Notes: generated by a model from the letters alone, not told the origin. Positions 7,895-18,771 are shown, numbered from the stretch's first letter. The stretch is 34,918 nt of DNA from Phialocephala subalpina (GCA_900073065.1 FJOG01000003.1:1455939-1490856); one strand, 5' to 3'. Program-made: numbers and translations.

Positions 7895-10334
7895 ATGGCG
7901 ACCATCCAGGGATTGCATTCTATGGACGGTCTTCGAACAGCTGAACAGATTCAGCTCCTCGATTTGGTCGACTCCCTTCGTGCGGAAGGATTGAGTGAAT
8001 TCACTGCCCTGCCTCAGTTGATTGTTTGCGGCGATCAGTCAAGTGGCAAGAGCTCCTTGCTCGAAGCAATTTCTGGAGTTCCATTCCCAAGGAAGGACAA
8101 TCTCTGTACACGGTTTGCAACGGAGGTTATCTTGCGTAGGGCTCTAGACTCCGAAATCAGAGTCTCTTTGGTATGCTCCCCAAACTTATAAAGATGTCAG
8201 ATACTCAAATCCTACAACACAGGTGCCCGGGAAAAGTCGATCGCCAGTCGATCAAGACCGGCTTTGGCAATTTCGACACGAAGTCTCTACCCTTGACGAC
8301 TTCGTGACTCTCTTTGAGCAAGCCAAAGATGCCATGGGCCTTTTATCAGTTGGTGGTAACGCTTTCACTGAAGACATTCTACGGGTTGAGATCTCCGGGC
8401 CAAATCAGCCCCAGCTCACCATCGTCGATCTCCCTGGGTTGATACATTCACATAACAAGCATCAAACGGAGCATGATGTGGAGCTGGTTACGAGTCTTGT
8501 CGCCAAATATATGGCCAACCCGAGAAGTATTATTCTAGCAGTGGTTTCTGCCAAGAACGACTTCCCAAATCAAATTGTAGGCTCCTACTTGCCCTATCTA
8601 GCGCAGCAGCTCACACAACGCACTAGGTCCTCAAACGAGCTCGAGAGGTTGATCCTCAGGGCCTGCGGACTCTCGGTGTCATTACGAAGCCAGATCAACT
8701 CGTCAGTGGCAGTGATGGCGAGAAGATCTTTTTGAGTCTGGCAAGGAATGAGCAGGTCGAGTTCCATCTTGGCTGGCATGTGGTCAGAAATCTCGACTCC
8801 GGCGACCAGGACCAGGATCGAGATACCGTGGAGACGCAATTCTTGGCCGAGAGCAATTTCCGGTCCCTCCATGCTACCACTCTTGGCATTACGCACCTGC
8901 GCCAGCGGCTGAGTGAAGTGCTGTTTGATCAAATCAAGGCCGAGCTTCCACGGCTGATCGAGGACATCGAGACTGGCATATCGAGCTGCAGGCATAGTTT
9001 GGAAAAGCTAGGACCTGCTCGCGTAACTCTCGAGGATCAGAAAAACTTTCTGGTCGATCTGAGTGATGATTTTCAGTCGCTTTGTGAGGCTGCCACCAAA
9101 GGGGATTATGAGCACAGGTTTTTTGCGGACCAGTCTCTGTTTGACCGGCGTCTTTCAGCTGTGACCGCGAACAGAGGAATGGAATTTGAAGAAGAGATTC
9201 GAACGGAAGGAGTACAATGGAAGATTGTGGAGGTTGCGAGCAAAAGAAAACGTCACCGCACCCGAGCAGAAGCAGTAGAAGAAGTGCGGAAGTTGTTGAA
9301 GAAGAGCCGTGGTCGTGAGGTGGGAACTCCCAGTCCTCAATCCCATACCCTTTCTGCATATACTAAGTAGATGTTTAGCTGCCAGGTCTCCCAAATCCAC
9401 TCCTAGTCGGCGAAGTCTTCCGCGAATATAGTCAACCCTGGGAAGGCTTGGCACGCCAATACATCGAAGATGTCTGGAATGCAACCAAACTTTTTTTGGA
9501 GCAGGTACTACGGTACTTGACGGATGCCACTGTTAGCGACAATTTGCTACGGTACTTGCTTGATCCTGCCATGGACCAGAGGTTGGCGTTGGCGAACGCC
9601 AAACTCGGCGAACTGATGGCCGTTCACAAGGAACATCCGGAGACGCGAAATCACTATTTCACAGACAGATACAATATGCTTCAACGAAACCAATCTGAGG
9701 CTAAGACTACCGAGGTGCTTGAAGGAGTACTCGAGAGGCGTGGTGGCGAGATAACTAAAAAAGACATTCCGCGGCTTTTGGAATTGTTGCATGAGAAAGC
9801 CAAGGCTGATATGGACCTCGTTGCTGCCGAATCCACTTTCAATGCAATGGAGGCATTCTATAAGGTACGTCAACCAACATGTGCTATGAAACCTATGCTA
9901 AATAATCCCCAAACTAGGTTGCAATGAAATTATTTATTGATAATGTGCCCAACTTAGTTGTTCGGGCGATCGTCGCTTCCCGCCTGCCACCGATGTTTTG
10001 TCCCAAATCAGTCTTTGCCATGGACCCCGACCTCGTGAAGAAAATCGCATCAGAGACAGAAGATAACAGATTGAAACGGCAAGAAATCACCGTCAAGCTC
10101 AAGGCTTTGGAGGCAGGGAACGATCTTTGCAAGCAGTACGCTTTACGTGTGACTTCTGGTTAGTCCGTCTTAATCTTAACGTAGGGCCATCACTAACGAA
10201 TGCACTTCGTAGTTTTGCGGATTCCTAAGCGACCTAGATCTTCTGGCTCACTGTCCACGACATCGTCAGTTGTTAGTTTACTAGCAGAGGAAACCCCAAA
10301 AGGCGAGGAATCAGATTCCGATGCAAGCATTTGA
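7895..10334 (+). CDS. Dynamin-like GTPase (fungal Mx-like class)
   Basis: A complete gene with six exons that stay in phase: 7895-8170, 8223-8576, 8627-9319, 9379-9864, 9918-10158 and 10213-10334 (723 residues; introns of 50-59 nt, e.g. branch TACTAAG before 9378). Dynamin-family GTPases assemble on membranes and couple GTP hydrolysis to remodelling or scission. G1 P-loop GDQSSGKSS at residues 46-54; switch I LCTRF at 70-74; G3 DLPG at 161-164; G4 TKPD at 230-233. The stalk follows, and the GTPase effector domain is near the C-terminus (AMEAFYKVAMKLFIDNVPNL and onward). The tail is Ser-rich and acidic. There is no PH domain, Pro-rich tail or mitochondrial targeting signal, so it belongs with Mx/DLP-type proteins and not with Vps1 or Dnm1, which are longer in the GTPase-stalk region. 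The ATG at 7895 precedes the usual short N-terminal helix. The precise cargo or membrane is not known. Confidence 0.9.
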
Positions 10335-10431
10335 TCATGTTACCGCTTGTGGGTGTCGAGCACAGAGCTTTAGAGACCTGTGGATAGTTATTACTGGATG
10401 AATCCTAGCTTCTAGAGCAGACCAATATATT
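10335..10431. terminator. Presumed 3' flank of the dynamin gene
   Basis: Short spacer between the dynamin stop codon and the thioredoxin-fold fragment. No clear polyadenylation motif stands out; the call rests on position only. Confidence 0.15.
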
Positions 10432-10632
10432 GTGCTGCTATTTGCCATATCTACTCCAGCTATTTGCGGGCTGTCTGAGTTGCAAAGAATAACGCTCGGA
10501 GACATGTGGCTACCTACATTTCATATCTTGAAGGACGGCAAGATGGTTAGAGAGCTTGTCGGTCCTGAAGCATGTTCCAAGTTAGGGGAAATTCTTGACG
10601 CCGAACATCTCGTCCTCGCCCTACGAAGCTGA
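10432..10632 (+). pseudogene. Thioredoxin-fold fragment (C-terminal half)
   Basis: The frame contains LPTFHILKDGKMVRELVGPE followed by CSKLGEILDAE, which matches the thioredoxin segment around the cis-proline (PTF), the FK.G strand and the (V/L)VG turn. The active-site CGPC half is absent upstream and the frame opens only with GTG after unrelated codons. This is a truncated copy of a thioredoxin-like oxidoreductase. It is followed in the next frames by a coiled-coil gene, and a thioredoxin domain with a C-terminal extension is one possible ancestor of the pair. Confidence 0.55.
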
Positions 10633-11330
10633 AGTACAAGCCTCACGTCCAGAAGTCCCGCCCAGACCTGCAAGAAGGCGAGAGGCGAGAGTAAACCCAT
10701 CCATTCCGGACACGATCCTCCCTCCTACTCCTCAAGACCCCACAATCACAGTCTCAAGTCGACATCGCGACCTCCCACTTCAGAAACCGAAGTCACAGCC
10801 CTCCGAAACGAAATCTCGGGGATTAAGGTTGAGGTTGAAGGCTTGAAAGAGCAGCTTGAGATCAGGAATGAGGAGTTTGAGGGTTTGAATAAAAGGCTAA
10901 GGGATACGGAGCGCAGGTATGAGGAGGCGATTGTAGATATGCGGAGGAGTAGGGAAGAGAAGCAGGAATTAGAGGATATAGTGGGCAGATTGAGGAGGGA
11001 GTTGGATGGGACTAGGAATGCGAGGGACGTGGCTCAGGCGCAATTGGCAACAAGGCAGAGGGAGTTGGTTGACGCGTTGGAGACGTTGAGAGTTAGTGAG
11101 GAGCGGAGAATTGAAGAGGCTAGGCGGGTGGAAGCTAGAGCTAGGGAGGACGAGATAAGGGCTGCTGCGAGTAGAAGAGTGGGGGACGAGGCAGCGAGGA
11201 GGCTAGGAGAGATGGAAGGAGAGAGGGACGGAGGGAAACGAGGAGAAGTAATGTAACATTGGTGGTGAATGAGAGGCCCAAGAGCAGCGTGGCATGGTCT
11301 CTTTTCACGGGACCGACAACCAGAACTTGA
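10595..11330 (+). pseudogene. Coiled-coil protein with frameshifts
   Basis: The N-terminal part is Pro-rich (EVPPRPARRREARVNPSIPD, then TILPPTPQDP). The rest is a long Glu/Arg coiled coil with heptads (LKEQLEIRNEEFEGLNKRLR, then REEKQELEDIVGRLRREL). The Pro-rich frame and the coil frame differ: the change falls near 10725, where one missing T would join TPQD.. to SRPHNHSLKSTSRPP. A second shift near 11225-11245 separates the coil from a natural-looking end (VTLVVNERPKSSVAWSLFTG, stop at 11328-11330). No function can be assigned. Two indels in 750 nt suggest decay, though assembly errors would look the same. There is no clear start codon; the track from the thioredoxin fragment may be continuous with it. 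Confidence 0.5.
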
Positions 11331-11517
11331 GCCGCGCAATTGCTACAGTAATATGTTTTTCTAAAATTCCAATACGTTACTGAATTTCGAAGGCTTCGTG
11401 TGAGCCGCAAGCTAGCGCACATTACCGCATTAATTCTAGACACAAGACGTAGCAAGAACAATGGTTAAATAGTCAGCACAACTGAGCTGATCCACATAGG
11501 CAAGACGGTCTCGTCGA

Positions 11518-12351
11518 ATGAAAGGAAACAATACCTCCGCGACCAACGTCGTCGCCGCGGAAGACACCACGTTCGATAGAGATTGGCAGGCTCCGGTTGA
11601 GCGACAAGAAGGATCTGACGCCTTCTGAGATAAGTGTCGTCGCTCGGCGTCTGATCAAGAATGATTCCGTTATTTACTTTCTCAATAACTGTCGATTGAT
11701 TTACGAGAGCTTGATGCCATCGATCGTTCAGCAACCTTTAGTTTGCAACAACAATAGCATTGAGGAATCTGTCATCGCCGCTTTCGATACAGTACAGAAT
11801 TTAGTAAATGGGAAACATATCTATCGTCTTTTACTACGGTTTGCATGTATTCATTTGGTCCGGGTAATTGATATCTACAGGGCAGCGGCAGCCAAGGACC
11901 GAGTTGAAGGTCAGGTCAGCCGGGGGGTCGGGCAGCGCGACATCACCGTTGCTATCGACATGTACCTCGCAGCCAAGAAGAAGGATTCCAAGGGGGGACT
12001 TTCCAGAACGAAGCTATTAGATTACTGCCGTCGAGGCAAGCGATGGTCCTTCCTTACTGGACCATCTCCCATTTCAGTATTTGTATTCTCGCCCGCCGCG
12101 GACACCATCGTGTACGTACTTCCCCCACTCCTCCATATACAACCTCGTCGAGACTAATCACGGACCCGACTATTCAGTCGCTTGCTGCTCACGTCTGGCA
12201 CGGCAATCCGGAGCTCGTTCGTGTCCTAATCGAAGTTGGTCAGTACGCAGGCTTGGCTCCGTCAAGCATGACGCGTGGAGTTCCTCGAATTGAAGATGTT
12301 GTTGTGAGGACTAATAAAGCCTTTGGTCCGTTGTTGTGCAATATTCCCTAG
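11518..12351 (+). CDS. Uncharacterised protein, two exons, start uncertain
   Basis: The main frame runs from about 11597 and contains LTPSEISVVARRLIKNDSVI, YFLNNCRLIYESLMPSIVQQ and later PISVFVFSPAADTI. An intron at 12110-12177 (GTGTAC..TTCAG, 68 nt) joins it in phase to SLAAHVWHGNPELVRVLIEV, ending at 12351. The 5' end is unclear: the ATG at 11518 opens a plausible N-terminus (MKGNNTSATNVVAAEDTTFD) that is one base out of phase with the main frame near 11610, so there is either an indel there or an intron I could not place. The first in-frame ATG otherwise is at MPSIVQ. I do not recognise the family. Leu/Ile-rich helical composition suggests a folded cytosolic protein. Confidence 0.5.
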
Positions 12352-12437
12352 ATTAATATAGCTAGTTGGAGCGAGTTGAGTAGAGAAGAAGAATCTTTAC
12401 CGCAAAATAATGCAGAGAGATATTTAGAGAAGTCAAT

Positions 12438-13322
12438 TTATGAATTTCTATCCCAGCAACTATCAAATGCTTCAGGGCAGACCGCATCACCACTATTCAG
12501 CTTATCATCATCATAATCATCATAATCGTAGTAGCCCACCTCATCGTCGTCCCCGAAAATATCCCGCGCAAGGTCATCCTCTCTCCGCTGCTCCAACTCG
12601 TCAAGCAGCTCGTCCAACGTCACAACCCGCCTCTCGGTTCCCGAGCCCCAAGGTCCCAGCTTCTTCGTAGGCGACTGAGGCTCGTACCCTAGAGAATGGG
12701 CCTCCGCCACGCGGCGCTCGCTCTCCTGTTTCGCCTTAACGAGCCAATCACCCTGAATACGCTTCAAGTAGAGAGCATGCAAGTCCGGCAGATGAATAAC
12801 GTCGTTGGCACAATATTGGACCGTCTTGGCATTCATCGGCCGGGAGGCGAAGACGTTAGCGGCCATGAGGCTTACGACCTCTTTCTTGGTCCGGATCCAA
12901 CGATTGATCTCCATGAACCCGAGCTTCAGGTCGAACTGGACAGACTTATCTAGCCCGCGTACATACGTCTTATCACCGGTGCGAGACGCATTCTCTAGGA
13001 GTTGGATGTCAATAACGCCAGCGAGACCGACATCGTAAAGAGCCCACAGCGCGTCGGCGTCGTTCCGTACGTCCCAAAGGCATTTGGGGATGTCGAGATC
13101 TTCAAAGATAGATTTAAGAGTCTTGCCGTTGTTTGACGCCGTAGTGAAGGCCGACTTTCCGAGGACTAAGACGTCGATGAGTCGAACTACTCTTTGTGGG
13201 TGAATGAGAAATTCCCTTCGAGATCCAGGTAGAGTATACTAGAAAGAGGGATAGAGGAAAGAAAAGCCTCGAGTTCCGGCACAGAAGAGATGAGAGTCGG
13301 GGTCGATGCAAAAGTGGTCATG
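12438..13322 (-). pseudogene. DEDDy 3'-5' exonuclease domain protein, internal deletion
   Basis: Relatives are RNase D/EXD1-like exonucleases that remove nucleotides from 3' ends using two metal ions held by Asp/Glu residues. From the ATG at 13322: ILYLDLEG (motif I, D and E); then a break; then VVRLIDVLVLGKSAFTTA, KCLWDVRNDADALWALYDVG (motif II, Asp), VIDIQLLENASR, KTVQYCANDVIHLPDLHALY (motif III, Y..D) and KKLGPWGSGTE. The C-terminus is acidic (DDDEVGYYDYDDYDDD). After DLEGN about a dozen residues that normally link motif I to the next strand are missing, and the frame changes at about 13203-13217, giving TAG soon after. No splice choice repairs this because sequence is missing. The catalytic residues all remain, so the lesion is probably recent, or an assembly error. 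Confidence 0.75.
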
Positions 13323-13735
13323 TTGGCGGATGGCAATGCTGGAGTGAATGAAGGCCTCGGTTAAGATAGGTTGCACGGGTTGCACGGGTTGAAATAAAAA
13401 AGTGGCTACAATATCATCTTAAACAGAAAGGCCAAGTCCACATCAGCATATAATAGTTACACAGTATAGGCTGAGGAGCAGCAATGCCCAAAGCCCAAAA
13501 TGAGGCTACCAATCAATCCGGTGCGGGGGTCCTTGCATCGCACGGGCCACATGGAGGGGTTGGTGCCCAGGCGGGGTAAAGCGTATCCAGATTGAATAAC
13601 CTCCTCCAAGCATCGATCCAAACTACTGCCAACCTTTTACTCGAACCTTTGGCAAGTCGACATCTGCCTTAGCAATATCTTAATCCAGTAGTGAATGACT
13701 CCACGTTCGTATTCTAGGCTAACTCAGCTCGATAA
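13323..13735. other. Intergenic spacer
   Basis: About 410 nt between divergent genes, with no gene seen. It holds a short tandem repeat of GGTTGCACGG (period 10, 13369-13390) followed by an A-rich tract. It probably contains the promoters of both flanking genes. Confidence 0.4.
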
Positions 13736-14329
13736 ATGCTGACATGCTGCAGAGGCGTTCTTAATACCGAAAAGACTGCATTAAGTTCCTCTCTCATTAT
13801 GGAATGCTTAGGAATTCCGGTAGACTACCGATTAAGGAGTCTCATTCGCAGAATACGGCCTATTGGAATTTCAAAAGCAATGGGCGCTCATGTTCAAATT
13901 CTTCGCGAATTTGGAGAGAGTTTAGTATGGGATGGCGATGAGCCTACAAATATTTCCGAGCTGAACTTTGCACTGGACCTTGCCGGGCCGGACACCATAG
14001 GAGGAATTCTAGTTCTGCTTCAGCAACCTTTAGAAACCCAGACATACAAGAACGGATTTATAGCAGATGTCGATGACTGCGAAACTCTTAAGGCCATACG
14101 TCAACTCGTCTCCCTCGCGAGTAATCAATTGGCCGGCCTCGATAACGTGAGTGTTTTCGATATGTTACCTTTCCTGACAGAGGAATACGAGGACACAGAT
14201 ATATTCAAAGCGGCCCACGAAACGCTAGTTCGTATGATTAGGGCTAAAGCGCTACAATTACATATCCTATGTAAGTTTTCTTATATGCCTAGTGCCATAA
14301 TTTCAGGACACGTTAGAACGTACATTTGA
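13736..14329 (+). pseudogene. Unknown protein, apparently truncated at 3' end
   Basis: An uninterrupted frame of 197 codons from ATG 13736. Ordered blocks include AMGAHVQILREFGESLVWDG, ISELNFALDLAGPDTIGGIL and LDNVSVFDMLPFLTEEYEDT. The composition is that of a globular cytosolic protein. It resembles conserved fungal hypothetical proteins in my memory, in which the chain continues for at least another domain after a segment like the final HILC. Here a donor-like GTAAGT at 14271 and an acceptor at 14306 would splice to an immediate TGA, and the next gene's stop codon is only 3 nt beyond this one's end. I infer 3' truncation. No function is known to me. Confidence 0.45.
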
Positions 14330-14332
14330 TAT

Positions 14333-17300
14333 TTAATCGTACCAGTAACAGAGCACATCGGGATAGAAACTAAGTTCCCCATACGAAGGTGGGCATTGAT
14401 TTTCAACTCCGTACTGCGGATCACTTTCGCAGAATATCACATCGACGTCAGGGCATGTCATTGTGCCCAAGAAGTCCGAGCTAGAGCCGTGTCCATCGTA
14501 CTCGCAGTTGTCCATACCAAAAGCCGAGAACGTAAAAGTCCCACTGGGATAGCCTTGACTTGGACCTGATTTCACGTCGGCAGTGTCCTCTGCGAGGATA
14601 GTCGCAGAGCAAGCATCGAAACTGCCTCCTGTGGTGGAAAACACTTGCCACTCCTGGTCTTCCAATTCGGTGGCAGGAGGGAAATAATCCATCAATTGGA
14701 TGAGAATCGTGTTTGTACTCGTCGGCGCTGTACTGGTTTGAGATGAGGTAGTGGGTGTGACACCGTATGTTGTAGTGATCGGTGGCTCGCTCACAGCACT
14801 TTGTGTTAGGGAAGCCACTGTAATAGAGAAGCTGGAACCAGTGTAGGTTGGAAAGATAGTAACGTCGTTAGTGCCTAGCGATGTCACGATGGGCACTGAG
14901 ACACTCGGCACCGAGTAACCAATTCCGCCAATATCGACAAGGCCACTAATTACAGGTAAGGATGTCTGCCCAATTTGAATGCTTTCGGAAATCGTGACAG
15001 ACATAATCGTTCCGAGATCTAGTAGACTCGTCGCGTCATCTCCATCGTCATTGTCGGCAGGATCAAGGCTTATTGTTGCTGGACAGTATGAGCCGGACGA
15101 GCTCGAGCTCGAACTCGTGGTCGAAGTGGTGGTCGAGGTCGTGGTCGAGGTCTGGTCGTTATCATCACACCCGTCTCCAACACAGTCGTTGTTATCACAA
15201 CCAGGGCCAATGCAGCCAGAAGATGAGTCTGTCCCGGTCCCTCCGGGACAATTGATGAGGCATAGGGATCCGCAAAAAATGGGGATAAGGCAAGTCGGCC
15301 TCGGGGCGCCAGTCGAGAAGTGAATGGAGGTTGGGTTGGTCCCGGGTGGCGGACCGATGTTGGTACTCGTGGGGTAAGGCCCAGGACTGTATGTCCAGGT
15401 GATGCCGTGCGAAGACTCTGTCAGAGTCACCGGCGATGGAATAACACTACTCGTCACGAGAATAATATTCGAGGTCGACGACGAGATGACGACGTTTGAC
15501 ACATCAATCAACGAGGTTGTCACGGGGGAAAGAGTAATGACAATGATTGTGGTGGAGGTCATGTATATGACCTGCCCGGCCGTGGTCTCCGGCCACGTCT
15601 CTTCGATGGTTTCGGTGACCAGTGGGAAGTCAATGGTCGTGAGCGTGGAGAGCGTCCACGGTGGCAAGATAAACGTGCATGGTGGCTCGCAATAAACGGT
15701 TGGGGTTGCTTCGCTCCAGATGGTCGGGTCGATGTATACGATCGAGGTGCTTGTTCCGCCCCCAGTCCCAGTCCCAGTTCCAGTTCCAGTCCCGCCTGAT
15801 GCTGTGATGGGGGTTGGGGTAGGATCTGACCAGGTCACGGTAGGGTTCGGGTCAGCAACAGCCGCGGGGGTAGGTGTTGGACAAGCTGCAACGGTCGTAG
15901 TCGTATTGGGCCCAGTGACGCATTTCGACATCTCGCTGGAGTAATTCCCATTGTAGGCCACGACGCAGAACTCGTAGTGCCACGTGCCCGGGTACATGTC
16001 TCCCATGCTGAGGCACGGGACCTGCGGCTTCTCAAACCACAAGACATACGGAGCATCGGTCTCGAGGAGGTAGTTCGTATAGACGCCATAGGCAAATGCA
16101 TTGTCGTCGCCATCCCAGGTCACCTGCGCAGTGGCACCGCCGTCGAGCGTAAAGACCTGCACCCCGGACGGGGTCGACGGCATAATGCCCCCGACAATGG
16201 CGCCCTGGCCCACGCTGGGGAGACCGGCGCAGAGCACGCCGTCGTTCTCAGCCCACGTTTCGACCGCGGTGAGAACACGATCACCCGCGTTCATGCCACC
16301 GAAGCTCGCCGATGTTCCGGTAAACCCCCAGTCGCTCAGGTAGCCGCCCGAGTTCTGGTCCCAATAGATGGCACCGTAAACATCCACGTCGTAGCCCTCG
16401 ACGGCGTCCCAGGTATAACTAACGCCGCCCGCGATCGATGTGACCCGAAGGTTGGAGGGACCAGGCGCGCAAGTTGGGTCTGCCGTCGCTGATACCTCAT
16501 CACTGAGACCCGAGACAACATCAGAGCAGACGGCCTGGATCTGGTAATTCCACGTGATGCCGGCCACAGTCCAGGTAGTCATATAGGTGGGAGAAGAGGT
16601 GCGCCAAGTCGACATAGCCTCTCCCGTGAACCCATTCCACACTATATACCCATACGCGCCATCGACCGCGTCCCAATTCACCGTTACTCCGCAACTACTA
16701 GCTTCGGCAACCACGTTAGCGGGCGTGGTGCATGCTCGTACGGGGATATCGCTGGGGATGGTAAAGGCATCGCCTGGCCAGAGGAACCCCTGCGAGAGCG
16801 TGTCTGCGAAGGCCTTAGCGATCTGAAACTCGCCCAGAGCATTCGGGTGCAAGCCATCTGAGCCTGCAGGACATGCGTCGGGATTGCCTGTGTTTCAACC
16901 GAGTCACCAAGTCAGCAAACCAAACTACGGTACGATATGAGAAGTCCGAGGAAAGCTAGGTACGAGTAGAGGCAATACGAACAATCATAGTTTTCACGAA
17001 ACTCGACCAGGTAGATAGGTGACTCGTCGGTGGACAAGCTGTCGAGAAGATCAGGTAGTAAGTCATTATACTCCTCTGTATTAGTGATCAAGTCGTTACG
17101 GCCGGCGATGAAAGTCCTCTGCGGGATATTGGCGATAGCGAAAGCGATGTCTGACTTGGCTGCGCGAGCGTTGCTGATAAACGTGGCCATGCTTTCTAAC
17201 GTTCCGTCGACGTCGCTAATAAACCAGCCCAGGTCATTAAAGCCAAGCTCAACGAGCAAGTAGTCCGGTTGGTACTCAGAAACCATACCCCCAATCAGAG

Positions 17301-17809
17301 TTGCGTCCTGGGCAAGCTGGCGTCCCCACGCGCCAAAGTGAGTTTCGCCGCCGCTAAAGAAGGCCGAGTCGGAGGGAATATCAACATTATAGCCTCCGAG
17401 TTGAGACACTGGTCCCACCGCGTCCGACGTCGTCGTTGAAGCTGAGCTATAGAGCTCAGGCGGCGCAGGCGGCTCTGGTGATGCCTGCTGAACGGTGCCC
17501 GTGTAGGGACCAGTAAATGTAACAGCCATGCCGTTGGTGTTGAACCAGTCCCAAAGGCGATATCGCCAAGTGAAATCACCATCACGACCCTACCTATCGT
17601 GTTAGTATGACGGCCCAATGCTAAGAAATGTGGAATATATAATGTCTTGCCTGTGTAATAGAGTCTCCAACAATCATAATCGAGGGATTATCTGGAGGAA
17701 TAACAACAGCATGGACTTGATAACAGAAGCCGAGAGAGAGGATCAGCATTCTGCTAAGTGACATAGTCAGAGGTTTTACAAATCGCCATGACCCTGAATG
17801 AGACGACAT
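14333..17809 (-). CDS. Secreted SGNH (GDSL-type) hydrolase with fibronectin-III-like modules
   Basis: Exons (minus): 17651-17809, 16983-17589, 14333-16887; 1106 residues in phase. A signal peptide is visible from the second Met at residue 16 (MSLSRMLILSLGFCYQVHA), so the true start may be 17764. Catalytic blocks: IMIVGDSIT with nucleophile Ser50; GFND at 169-172; SDGLHPN with Asp266 and His269. These mark a GDSL esterase/lipase. After about residue 290 come three modules with Trp/Tyr-patterned beta strands (e.g. CGVTVNWDAVDGAYGYIVW), like fibronectin III repeats, then a long Thr/Ser/Pro/Gly linker with a GT(n) run and a Cys-rich piece (CIGPGCDNNDCVGDGCDDND), and a Cys-containing C-terminal domain ending CYWYD. 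It is probably an extracellular esterase acting on plant or cell-wall esters. The first intron (17590-17650) has GC-AG ends, the second (16888-16982) GT-AG. No membrane anchor is seen. Confidence 0.85.
15762..15794. repeat. Hexamer repeat CCCAGT/TCCAGT inside the SGNH gene
   Basis: Five or so imperfect hexamers that encode the alternating Gly-Thr run of the linker. A second low-complexity patch (about 15095-15150) encodes the Ser/Thr run. Such tracts change length readily and vary linker length between strains. Confidence 0.6.
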
Positions 17810-18240
17810 GATCTATGACCAAGAGGCTGAGACTGAACTTAGAGAATTGCTGTGTTTGACTCTGGGGACGCTTGGGTTTTGTAGAAAGACAACTGGCCAT
17901 TTGCTGGCATGAAGTTCGCTTGCTCCTATTGAGCTTATCGATTTGTATGCGTTTCTTGCACAGTTTTTAAGCAGGGTTGAAGCATAGATCTTATCATTCA
18001 TTTCCCCCTATATAGAAACTATCGGCACTTCTCTTAGTAATACAGTGACGGTAATTCAATACTTGGATACTTCGCAAGCATTGCGGCTAGATAGCGTTCG
18101 GTAGTTGGATAGCTCACTTAAACCAGTCTATAATTGACAATTTTACGCCGCACTCCTGCGTTATTGTATGATCAAGATGTAAGCCACCCGGCAAGGAGAC
18201 AAATCACTAGAAATCAGCCTGAGTTTAGATTTTGTGCTCT
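17810..18240. other. Upstream region of the SGNH gene
   Basis: No gene is supported. A 62-codon minus-strand frame (17813-18001) is Ser-rich and has no features. The region presumably carries the SGNH promoter; a CCTATATAG at about 18006-18014 could supply a TATA element on the minus strand. Confidence 0.35.
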
Positions 18241-18261
18241 CCACCTCGTTCTCTTCTAATA

Positions 18262-18660
18262 TTACGATTTTAATAATGGAATAATAATAATAAGAATAAT
18301 AATATATTAAAAATAAAAATTCTTAAATAAAAGGAAATTTTTTTATATTTTATAAATTTGATTAATAAAAAACAATTAATTATAAAAATAATAATTAATT
18401 TTTTAATAGATTTTTTATTAAAAAAACTTCAATATATATATTTTATTTTAAATCCAATTAATATAAAAATTAAATTATATATTATATTAAATACAAAATA
18501 ATTATTTTTTATAAATATTTTAATTTTATTTTATTTATAAATATATTAAATTTTTAATATTAAATTAAAATTTTTAATAATATTATTTAAAAAGTAATTA
18601 TATAAATATTAAAAATAGAAAATATAAATTTATTTTACAATTAAGCGAATTAGTATTTAC
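18262..18660. other. Nearly pure A+T block
   Basis: About 400 nt almost wholly of A and T, with runs such as AATAATAATAATAAG and long poly-A/T tracts, starting and ending sharply in normal DNA. No gene is encoded. Possible origins are an extremely mutated transposon, a mitochondrial intergenic insertion, or a slippage-grown AT repeat. The G+C seems too low for C-to-T repeat mutation alone, which leaves GC in unaffected contexts. Confidence 0.7.
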
Positions 18661-18771
18661 AAAAATCGATAGTCTTCTTGGCATATTAAAAGCCCACGAA
18701 ATAAAGTATATAAGAGTCCAAATATAACCCCATCCTAGTCTTACGTGCCACATGCGCCGTTTGTATAGTCT

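Noticed and set aside
7669..7944. 91-codon frame overlapping the dynamin start
   Set aside because: It overlaps the real start in another frame and has no motif; it is probably leader sequence.
14979..16826. Several plus-strand frames inside the SGNH gene, including Val/Pro-rich ones
   Set aside because: They arise from antisense reading of Ser/Thr/Gly-Thr repeats; the minus strand has signal peptide, catalytic blocks and introns.
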